NCBI GenBank assembly: GCA_002373535.1 | Contig: DFKL01000090.1 | Coordinates: 1 to 5,214, forward strand | Reading direction: 5' to 3' | Length of the DNA: 5,214 nucleotides | Origin: Prevotellaceae bacterium UBA3646 | GTDB lineage: Bacteria > Bacteroidota > Bacteroidia > Bacteroidales > Bacteroidaceae | In this document: positions 1 to 4,933 of the stretch, one piece after another | How positions within the stretch are numbered: position 1 is the stretch's first letter | How the letters are laid out: every line of letters begins with the position of its first letter | Position numbers and translations under genes: made by a program | Notes under the pieces: generated by a model | What the model was told of the DNA's origin: nothing | The model's database searches: none | Seen by the model: the letters and a program-made list of their open reading frames with translations, nothing else

Positions 1-24
1 GTCTACCAATTCCACCATCTGGGC
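1..24 (-). tRNA. tRNA-Leu, 5' portion only (cut by window edge)
   Basis: Read on the minus strand, these bases give the 5' end of a tRNA: a 7-nt acceptor strand GCCCAGA, the U8-G9 linker, then the D-arm GTGGAATTGGTAGAC with the invariant A14 and the G18-G19 pair. The string GGTGGAATTGGTAGAC is typical of bacterial leucine tRNAs. The anticodon, variable arm and 3' acceptor strand lie to the left of position 1, so the isoacceptor cannot be stated. A matching promoter lies just upstream at 39-69. The gene is convergent with nothing visible here; it lies downstream of tdk on the same strand, but its own promoter suggests independent transcription. The Leu assignment rests on the D-arm signature alone. 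Confidence 0.85.
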
Positions 25-38
25 AACCTTGTCGAGTG

Positions 39-69
39 CAAAATTACTAATAAGTGAGCGAATTACCAA
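39..69 (-). promoter_or_regulatory. Bacteroidetes-type promoter for tRNA-Leu
   Basis: On the minus strand, TAATTTTG at 46-39 is an exact match to the Bacteroidetes -7 consensus TAnnTTTG. A TTG at 69-67 lies 20 nt upstream of it, the position expected for the -33 element. Transcription would begin about 5 nt past the -7 box, giving a leader of roughly 9 nt before the mature tRNA 5' end at 24. This is the most complete promoter in the window because both elements and the spacing agree. The start site is inferred from the consensus. Confidence 0.65.
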
Positions 70-78
70 GGGAATGCG

Positions 79-106
79 AAAAAAAATGGGTGGTGACACA
101 CCTATT
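79..106 (-). terminator. weak rho-independent terminator candidate after tdk
   Basis: Immediately after the tdk stop codon the minus strand can form a short stem, GGTG (102-99) with CACC (92-89) around a 6-nt loop, or a tighter version with CACC at 95-92. It is followed by a run of eight T (86-79). The stem can be extended by three A-T pairs beyond one A-C mismatch using the stop-codon region. The uninterrupted T run at a gene end, just before the tRNA promoter, favours a terminator. The short and imperfect stem is why confidence is modest. Confidence 0.4.
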
Positions 107-689
107 CTGTGACGGCAGTGGCTTGTCTGTAGCATTCACGACAGAGGGGCTCGTATTCGTGTGTCTCGCCGAGAAGGACTTGCTTGTCGTTGCTGACAAG
201 GCGGTGGGAGACGTATGCAAGTGAGCCGCAACGTACGCAGATGGCATGCACCTTGGTGACTTCGTCGGCAATGGCAAGCAGGGCTGGCATAGGGCCGAAG
301 GGCTGTCCCTTGAAATCAAGGTCGAGACCGGCTATGATGACGCGTGTCCCCTGGTTGGCAAGCTGGTTGCAGACCTCGACGATGTGCTCGTCAAAGAACT
401 GTGCCTCGTCGATGCCGACGACATCTACGTCGGCACTCATGAGCAGTATGCTGGCACTGGAATCGACAGGGGTCGAGGATATGGCATTGCCCTCGTGTGA
501 GACGACGTCCTCTTCCGAGTACCTGACATCGATGGAGGGCTTGAATATCTCGACGTTCTGTCTTGCAAACTTGGCTCGTTTCATCCGGCGTATCAGTTCT
601 TCCGTCTTGCCGGAGAACATGGAACCGCATATTACTTCGATGCGGCCGCGCCGCATCATCTCGCCATTGGCACTGGAGACGTCTTTCAT
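102..689 (-). CDS. tdk: thymidine kinase (type II, TK1-like)
   Basis: Phosphorylates thymidine to dTMP with ATP in the pyrimidine salvage pathway, in the cytoplasm. The 195-residue product has the usual length and architecture of type II thymidine kinases. There is a P-loop GSMFSGKT at residues 22-29 and the DEAQFF segment at 94-99 with the likely catalytic base Glu95. Four zinc-ligand cysteines form two CxxC pairs (Cys151/Cys154 and Cys183/Cys186) that frame the thymidine-binding lasso. The Gly174-x4-Tyr179-x-Pro-x-Cys motif is also present. All expected key residues are intact. The start at 689 is the most upstream ATG and leaves a short polar N-terminus, which I recall is also present in Bacteroides homologues; Met11 and Met12 (659 and 656) are alternatives. 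The gene is divergent from rsmI and lies upstream of a tRNA-Leu on the same strand. The function is secure; only the start is uncertain. Confidence 0.96.
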   Translation of the reverse strand: MKDVSSANGEMMRRGRIEVICGSMFSGKTEELIRRMKRAKFARQNVEIFKPSIDVRYSEEDVVSHEGNAISSTPVDSSASILLMSADVDVVGIDEAQFFDEHIVEVCNQLANQGTRVIIAGLDLDFKGQPFGPMPALLAIADEVTKVHAICVRCGSLAYVSHRLVSNDKQVLLGETHEYEPLCRECYRQATAVTE

Positions 690-694
690 GCTGA

Positions 695-702
695 CAAAGG
701 TA
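695..702 (-). promoter_or_regulatory. candidate -7 box for tdk, start-proximal
   Basis: The minus strand reads TACCTTTG, an exact TAnnTTTG match, only 5 nt upstream of the annotated tdk ATG. No clear TTG is seen at the -33 position. If used, transcription would start at or next to the ATG at 689, giving a leaderless message, or translation would start at Met11/Met12 with a leader of about 30 nt. The single-box match could be chance. Confidence 0.35.
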
Positions 703-765
703 TGATTTTAGCTGAAAGCAGAGTGCTTGCGGCTTGTGTTTTTTTGATTTTTAACAGGGCTGTGT

Positions 766-773
766 CAAAAATA
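766..773 (-). promoter_or_regulatory. candidate -7 box for tdk, distal
   Basis: The minus strand reads TATTTTTG, a second exact TAnnTTTG match. It would give a leader of about 70 nt that is A-rich just before the tdk ATG, as is common for Bacteroidetes translation starts. No convincing -33 TTG was found at the expected distance. The region is AT-rich, so a chance match is possible. This box competes with the one at 695-702 as the tdk promoter. Confidence 0.35.
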
Positions 774-791
774 CCGTTCCGCGGACTACGT

Positions 792-804
792 TATTATGAT
801 AATA
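792..804. promoter_or_regulatory. short perfect palindrome upstream of rsmI -7 box
   Basis: TATTAT and ATAATA are exact reverse complements around a single central G. The element ends 4 nt before the rsmI -7 box at 809, that is, between where the -33 and -7 elements would lie. This is a suitable place for a repressor operator. It is entirely A/T apart from the centre and may be coincidental. No regulator gene is visible in the window. Confidence 0.25.
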
Positions 805-808
805 TTGC

Positions 809-816
809 TATCTTTG
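809..816 (+). promoter_or_regulatory. Bacteroidetes -7 box for rsmI operon
   Basis: TATCTTTG is an exact match to TAnnTTTG, 8 nt before the rsmI ATG at 825. The consensus start point about 5 nt past the box gives a leader of only a few nucleotides. No good TTG lies 19-21 nt upstream, so the -33 element is poor or absent. No other plus-strand -7 match was seen in the intergenic region, which makes this the best candidate for the promoter of the rsmI-to-permease operon. Confidence 0.5.
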
Positions 817-824
817 CGCACGAT

Positions 825-1604
825 ATGGGTATATTATATGTTGTGCCTACTCCGGTCGGTAACTTGGAGGATATCACTGCCAGGGCATTGCGTATTCTGA
901 GGGAATGCGATCTGGTCATGGCCGAGGATACGCGTACAAGCGGCATGCTGTTGCATCATTTCGGTATCAAGAAGCCCATGTTGTCATACCACAAGTTCAA
1001 CGAGCATCAGACAGTCGCCGGCGTGGTGCGCAGGCTCGAGGCCGGCGAGGTTATCGCCCTGGTCAGCGATGCAGGAACCCCCGGCATCAGTGACCCTGGC
1101 TTCCTGGTGGTCAGGGAGGCTGCACGTGCCGGTGCTGACGTAGTGACGTTGCCTGGCGCTACGGCGTTTGTGCCTGCGTTGGTAACGAGCGGCCTGCCTT
1201 GTGACAGGTTCTGTTTCGAGGGCTTCCTGCCTCAGAAAAAGGGAAGGAAGAGCAGGTTGCAGTCACTGACGGGTGAGACGCGCACTATGGTTTTCTATGA
1301 AAGTCCGCGTCGTGTGGTGAAGACTCTGGAGCAGTTCCTGGAGGTCTTCGGCGGAGACAGGGCTTGTGCCGTGTGCCGCGAGATCAGCAAGATGCACGAG
1401 GAATGTGTGCGAGGTACGGTGAGCGAGGTCTTGGAGCATTTCAAGGCAGAGGAGCCAAGGGGGGAGTTCGTACTGCTCCTTTCCGGCGTCAAGGAAGCTG
1501 CCGGTCAGGAGGACGGGAACGGTGAGCGGGAAGAAAATGCAGGACAGTCGCTTACGGAGAGACGGCCGAGCAAGTATCGGCGTAAGATAATGGATAACGT
1601 GTAA
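825..1604 (+). CDS. rsmI: 16S rRNA (cytidine1402-2'-O)-methyltransferase RsmI
   Basis: Transfers a methyl group from S-adenosylmethionine to the 2'-O of C1402 in the decoding centre of 16S rRNA. It belongs to the tetrapyrrole-methylase fold family. Characteristic motifs in order are PTPVGNLEDIT (residues 8-18), AEDTRTS (33-39), the SAM-binding SDAGTPGISDPG (81-92), LPGATA (109-114) and FEGFLPQKKG (131-140). The reading frame is open back to 702, but the ATG at 825 is chosen because the family starts directly with the strand Ile-Leu-Tyr-Val-Val-Pro-Thr-Pro, and because a -7 box lies just upstream. The product is 259 residues. The methylase core ends near residue 222, and the last 37 residues are a highly charged, probably disordered tail in place of the helix-turn-helix domain seen at the end of the longer E. 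coli protein. It is the first gene of the plus-strand operon. Confidence 0.95.
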   Translation: MGILYVVPTPVGNLEDITARALRILRECDLVMAEDTRTSGMLLHHFGIKKPMLSYHKFNEHQTVAGVVRRLEAGEVIALVSDAGTPGISDPGFLVVREAARAGADVVTLPGATAFVPALVTSGLPCDRFCFEGFLPQKKGRKSRLQSLTGETRTMVFYESPRRVVKTLEQFLEVFGGDRACAVCREISKMHEECVRGTVSEVLEHFKAEEPRGEFVLLLSGVKEAAGQEDGNGEREENAGQSLTERRPSKYRRKIMDNV

Positions 1605-1606
1605 AA

Positions 1607-1613
1607 ACAGACA
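1607..1613 (+). promoter_or_regulatory. junction motif ACAGACA before lipoprotein start
   Basis: ACAGACA ends 4 nt before the ATG at 1618, in the position a ribosome binding site would occupy, and no Shine-Dalgarno sequence is present in the 13-nt spacer. Related motifs occupy the same position before hflX and the permease. The function is unknown and the grouping is my own observation. Confidence 0.3.
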
Positions 1614-1617
1614 GAAT

Positions 1618-2472
1618 ATGAAAAAGTTTTTGATTTTTGCTGTGACAGTTGCCATGACGGCATCGTGCAGCATAAGCAGGGAGGAGACCGATCGGGAATT
1701 GAAGCAGCAGCGTGACTCGTTGCAGGCAATTATCGACAACAAGGACAACGAGCTGAACGATATCATGGGAACCATGAATGAAGTTCAGGAGGGAATACGC
1801 CGTATCAGCGAGGCTGAGGGACGTATCACCGTGGCCGAGGGTGACCGCGAGAGTGCGAACGGCCGTGAGTTGATTCGTGACAACATGGAGTTTATCCAGA
1901 AGGCCATGGAGACAAACCGCGAACTGATAACGCAACTGAAGGAGAAGCTGAAAGCGAGCAAGTTCAATGCTGATCAGCTGAGACGTGTCATAGACGGCCT
2001 GCAGCAGCAGGTGGCTGCACAGGATGCCAAGATTCAGGAGTTGCAGGCTCAGATAGCAGAGAAGGATGCAAAGATTGCTGCCCAGGGGACAGAGATAGAA
2101 AACCTGAGCGAGGACATGGGCAGTCTGACGGACGAGAACAAGAAGCAGGCAGGCCAGCTGGCGGCCCAGGACAAGGAGATGAATACGGCATGGTTTGTCT
2201 ATGGCACCAAGTCTGAACTGAAGGAACAGGGTATCCTGAAAAGCGGCGACGTGCTGAAACATGGTGATTTCAACAAGGACTATTTTACCAAGGTAGACAT
2301 ACGCCAGACAAAACATATCAAGACTTACAGCAAGAACGTGAGGATGCTTACAAGCCATCCGTCAGACAGCTACAAGCTGGAGAAGGATTCAAAGGGCCTG
2401 TACGAACTGCAGATAACCAACGTACAGAAATTCTGGAGCGTATCAAGGTATCTGGTTATGCAGGTTAAGTAA
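1618..2472 (+). CDS. coiled-coil lipoprotein, Cbp1 adhesin family-like
   Basis: The 284-residue product is a predicted envelope lipoprotein. The N-terminus has Lys2-Lys3, a hydrophobic stretch (4-13) and a lipobox-like T-A-S-Cys17, although Thr at -3 is not the classical residue. Residues 22-190 are rich in Glu, Gln, Lys, Ala and Leu with heptad-like spacing, indicating a long coiled coil; around 136-165 it contains two related blocks beginning Ala-Lys-Ile. A compact C-terminal domain (about 190-284) starts with AWFVYGTKSELKEQGIL and contains DFNKDYF and the ending KFWSVSRYLV. From memory, this combination matches Bacteroides proteins annotated as Cbp1 family collagen-binding adhesins; I could not verify that. 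One DSL (33-35) fits the Bacteroidetes O-glycosylation motif D-S/T-hydrophobic. No strongly acidic export signal follows Cys17 directly, so surface exposure is uncertain. It lies 13 nt after rsmI and 15 nt before hflX. Ligand and role are unknown. Confidence 0.85.
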   Translation: MKKFLIFAVTVAMTASCSISREETDRELKQQRDSLQAIIDNKDNELNDIMGTMNEVQEGIRRISEAEGRITVAEGDRESANGRELIRDNMEFIQKAMETNRELITQLKEKLKASKFNADQLRRVIDGLQQQVAAQDAKIQELQAQIAEKDAKIAAQGTEIENLSEDMGSLTDENKKQAGQLAAQDKEMNTAWFVYGTKSELKEQGILKSGDVLKHGDFNKDYFTKVDIRQTKHIKTYSKNVRMLTSHPSDSYKLEKDSKGLYELQITNVQKFWSVSRYLVMQVK

Positions 2473-2475
2473 ACG

Positions 2476-2482
2476 ACGGACA
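2476..2482 (+). promoter_or_regulatory. junction motif ACGGACA before hflX TTG start
   Basis: ACGGACA ends 5 nt before the TTG at 2488, the same spacing (4-5 nt) as ACAGACA before the lipoprotein and permease starts. If the motif matters for initiation, it supports TTG 2488 as the hflX start over the internal ATG at 2551. Confidence 0.3.
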
Positions 2483-2487
2483 AGTAA

Positions 2488-3786
2488 TTGAAGACAAGCA
2501 GAAGTAAATACTACAATGCGTCTCGCAGCAGCCTGCCGTTTGAGGATGGCATGGGCAATGTCACCAGGGCCAACCTGGCAGACGTGGAGTGCGAGACAGC
2601 GGTGCTGGTGGGAATCATAACACCACAGCAGAACGAGCGTAAGACCGGTGAATACCTGGACGAGCTGGAGTTCCTGGCCGAGACGGCAGGTGCCCGTACG
2701 GTAAAGCGTTTCACCCAGAAGCTGAACGGGCCGAGCAGCGTGACTTATCTGGGTATGGGCAAGTTGCAGGAGATACGTCAGTGGATCGTGCAGGAGGAGG
2801 ATGCCGAGCGCGAGGTGTCGATGGTGATCTTCGACGACGAACTGTCGGCCAAGCAGTTGCGCAACATCGAGGCAGAGCTTAAGGTGAAGATACTGGACCG
2901 TACTAGCCTGATACTGGACATATTTGCAATGCGTGCGCAGACGGCAAATGCCAAGACGCAGGTAGAGCTGGCCCAGTATCGTTACATGCTGCCCAGGCTA
3001 CAGCGGCTGTGGACACATCTTGAACGCCAGCGGGGCGGTGCCGTGGGGCTTCGCGGTCCCGGAGAGACACAGCTGGAGATGGATCGTCGCATCATCCTGA
3101 ACCGTATGGCCCTGCTCAAGGAGCGTCTGCGTGAAATAGACCGTCAGAAGACCACGCAGCGCGGCAACCGTGGCCGTATGATACGTGTGGCCCTGGTCGG
3201 CTATACCAATGTGGGAAAGTCGACGTTGATGAATCTTCTGGCAAAGAGCGACGTGTTTGCAGAGAACAAGCTGTTCGCCACGCTCGACACTACGGTGCGA
3301 AAGGTGATCGTGGACAACCTGCCATTCCTGTTGAGTGACACGGTCGGCTTCATCCGCAAGTTGCCGCACGACCTGGTGGAATCTTTCAAATCCACGCTTG
3401 ACGAAGTGCGTGAGGCTGATCTGCTCCTGCATATAGTGGACATCAGCCATCCGGATTTTGAGGAGCAGATCAGGGTCGTGGAGAAGACCCTGGCCGACCT
3501 GGGGTGTGCCGAAAAACCATCGATGATAGTATTCAACAAGGTCGATGCCTATCGCTGGACGGAGAAGGACGAGGACGACCTTACACCCGTGGAAAAGGAA
3601 AACGTCAGCCTGGACGACCTTATCAGGACATGGATGACCAGGCTCTCAGGCCAGTGTATGTTTATTTCTGCCAAGGAGAAGACCAACTACGATACGTTGC
3701 GCCAGGTATTGTATAACAAGGTGAGGGAGCTGCACGTACAGAAATATCCGTATAACGATTTCCTCTTTGAAAAATATGATGAATGA
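2488..3786 (+). CDS. hflX: ribosome-associated GTPase HflX
   Basis: A translational GTPase of the Obg-HflX superfamily. In E. coli, HflX binds 50S or 70S particles and splits stalled or stress-inactivated ribosomes. The N-terminal HflX domain spans roughly residues 35-215, including VIFDDELSAKQLRNIE (113-128), LDRTSLILDIFA (136-147) and the Gly-rich GLRGPGETQLEMDRR (187-201). The G domain follows with G1 GYTNVGKST (238-246), G2 around Thr268-Thr269, G3 DTVGF (284-288), G4 NKVD (350-353) and G5 SAK (394-396). All nucleotide-binding motifs are intact. The start is not settled. TTG at 2488 follows an in-frame stop by 0 nt and gives 432 residues; ATG at 2551 has a GAGG seven nt upstream and gives 411 residues. 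Both keep the whole conserved region. Fifteen nt separate the TTG from the lipoprotein stop, in line with other junctions of this operon. Confidence 0.95.
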   Translation: MKTSRSKYYNASRSSLPFEDGMGNVTRANLADVECETAVLVGIITPQQNERKTGEYLDELEFLAETAGARTVKRFTQKLNGPSSVTYLGMGKLQEIRQWIVQEEDAEREVSMVIFDDELSAKQLRNIEAELKVKILDRTSLILDIFAMRAQTANAKTQVELAQYRYMLPRLQRLWTHLERQRGGAVGLRGPGETQLEMDRRIILNRMALLKERLREIDRQKTTQRGNRGRMIRVALVGYTNVGKSTLMNLLAKSDVFAENKLFATLDTTVRKVIVDNLPFLLSDTVGFIRKLPHDLVESFKSTLDEVREADLLLHIVDISHPDFEEQIRVVEKTLADLGCAEKPSMIVFNKVDAYRWTEKDEDDLTPVEKENVSLDDLIRTWMTRLSGQCMFISAKEKTNYDTLRQVLYNKVRELHVQKYPYNDFLFEKYDE

Positions 3787-3796
3787 CGGATGAAAT

Positions 3797-3803
3797 ACAG
3801 ACA
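3797..3803 (+). promoter_or_regulatory. junction motif ACAGACA before permease start
   Basis: ACAGACA ends 5 nt before the ATG at 3809 within the 22-nt spacer after hflX. It is identical to the heptamer at 1607-1613 and similarly placed. A Shine-Dalgarno-like GGAT (3788-3791) is too far upstream to be typical. Confidence 0.3.
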
Positions 3804-3808
3804 AAGCT

Positions 3809-4885
3809 ATGTTTGAGAAGAAAATAACGTTTGACCGTTTCGTACGAGGAGGCATTGCCGTGGCTTTGGCAGTCGGCATATTTTACATGATAGACTCCCT
3901 GAGCAGTGTCCTGTGGCCGTTCTTCGTGGCATGGATCGGTGCATACCTGCTGTATCCGCTGGTGTCGTTCCTCGAACGCCGGTGCTATATACGCTGGCGC
4001 GTCCTCAGCATCCTGGTTGCCATACTGCTGATAGTGACGGCCGCGGGCGTGTTCGGCTACCTTACCATACCACAAGGTATAGAACAGTACCGCAGGGTGT
4101 CGGATGATCTGCAGGAATTCACCACCTCATATCTCAGCAACGCAGAACTTCCGCTACAGCTGCAGGACTATATAGACCATACCCTCACGAGTGACAATGT
4201 CTTAGAACTGCTGCAGAGAGACGACGTCATCTCGGCCGTACAGACGATAGGCGGCAAGCTGTGGGATTTGGTCAGCGGCACCGGAAAAGTGCTTATGGGC
4301 ATCGTCGATGCCTGTATGCTCATGCTATATATGTTCTTCATACTAATGGACTATGAGCGTCTTGCCAACGGCTGGTTCCATCTGGTACCTGCCGAATATC
4401 GCAGCAGCGTAAAGAGCATGGTGGACGACGTAAAGCGAGGGATGAATGCCTATTTCCGCGGACAGGGCATGATAGCCTTCCTCGTAGGCGTGCTGTTCGC
4501 AATAGGATTCACCATTATAGACTTCCCGATGGCAATAGGCCTTGGCTTGTTTATCGGAGCGTTGAACATGGTTCCGTACCTGCAGTTGGTAGGCCTTATC
4601 CCTACCGTGTTGCTTGCCGCCCTGAAAGCGGCCGATACGGGCGAGAGCTTTTGGGTGATACTGGCATGTGCCATAGCCGTATTCTGTGTGGTGCAAGCCA
4701 TTCAGGACCTGATACTTACCCCCAAGATACTGGGGCACGTCATGGGACTGAAGCCTGCAGTCATCCTGCTCAGCCTGTCCGTCTGGGGCGCATTGCTGGG
4801 ACTGATAGGACTGATTATAGCATTGCCCCTGACGACGCTGGTATGGAGCTATTACAAGCGCTTTGTACTTAAGGAGCAGGATTAG
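3809..4885 (+). CDS. AI-2E family transporter (PF01594-type permease)
   Basis: A 358-residue polytopic inner-membrane protein of the AI-2E/UPF0118 family. Hydrophobic segments are visible at about 13-28, 31-54, 65-88, 160-180, 220-237, 241-270, 281-303 and 317-345. A hydrophilic domain lies at about 89-158, between the third and fourth segments, as in the family. Diagnostic motifs are GALNMVPYL (250-258) with a following GLIP (262-265), the QDLILTPKILG block (299-309), and GLKPAVILLSLSVWGALLG (313-331). Where many members have Gly-Pro after VPYL, this one has Gln-Leu (259-260); I believe Bacteroidetes members commonly do. The name comes from E. coli TqsA, an autoinducer-2 exporter, but other members are Na+/H+ antiporters or unassigned, so the substrate here is unknown. 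The gene begins 22 nt after hflX and is probably co-transcribed. Confidence 0.92.
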   Translation: MFEKKITFDRFVRGGIAVALAVGIFYMIDSLSSVLWPFFVAWIGAYLLYPLVSFLERRCYIRWRVLSILVAILLIVTAAGVFGYLTIPQGIEQYRRVSDDLQEFTTSYLSNAELPLQLQDYIDHTLTSDNVLELLQRDDVISAVQTIGGKLWDLVSGTGKVLMGIVDACMLMLYMFFILMDYERLANGWFHLVPAEYRSSVKSMVDDVKRGMNAYFRGQGMIAFLVGVLFAIGFTIIDFPMAIGLGLFIGALNMVPYLQLVGLIPTVLLAALKAADTGESFWVILACAIAVFCVVQAIQDLILTPKILGHVMGLKPAVILLSLSVWGALLGLIGLIIALPLTTLVWSYYKRFVLKEQD

Positions 4886-4902
4886 TACTGGACTAAAAAT
4901 AT

Positions 4903-4909
4903 ACAGACC
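4903..4909 (+). promoter_or_regulatory. junction motif ACAGACC upstream of fumarase gene
   Basis: ACAGAC again appears in the gene junction (48 nt, 4886-4933), but here it lies 24 nt before the ATG and differs in the seventh base. The rest of the spacer is A-rich, with no exact TAnnTTTG box and no hairpin followed by T residues. Whether the fumarase gene has its own promoter therefore cannot be decided from this sequence. Confidence 0.2.
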
Positions 4910-4933
4910 GAGTAAAAAGTCAACTTAAATAAT

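Noticed and set aside
184..705. Plus-strand open frame opposite tdk (173 codons)
   Set aside because: It is antisense to a clear thymidine kinase, is rich in Ser and Thr as a codon-bias shadow, and shows no family motif.
702..824. N-terminal extension of RsmI by 41 residues, resembling a signal peptide
   Set aside because: The family begins directly at the MGILYVVPTP strand, the extension would span the -7 box and palindrome, and RsmI is cytoplasmic.
2041..2100. Repetitive CAG/AAG-rich DNA inside the lipoprotein gene as a possible tandem repeat
   Set aside because: The similarity is at the protein heptad level only; the nucleotide copies diverge and show no exact tandem unit.
1552..2358. 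Long minus-strand open frame (268 codons) opposite the lipoprotein gene
   Set aside because: Its Leu-rich sequence arises from the antisense of the many CAG (Gln) and Lys/Glu codons of the coiled coil. It has no recognisable domain and overlaps a well-supported gene.
3662..4075. Minus-strand open frame across the hflX/permease junction (137 codons)
   Set aside because: It overlaps two well-supported genes, has a His- and Tyr-rich sequence with no motif, and lacks a promoter.
4343..4738. Minus-strand open frame opposite the permease (131 codons)
   Set aside because: It is an antisense shadow of the membrane segments, and its Tyr- and His-rich composition is unlike a real protein.
4891..4921. 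Possible stem between GACT (4891) and AGTC (4918) before the fumarase gene
   Set aside because: Only four base pairs over a 23-nt loop, without a T run; too weak to call a terminator or riboswitch.
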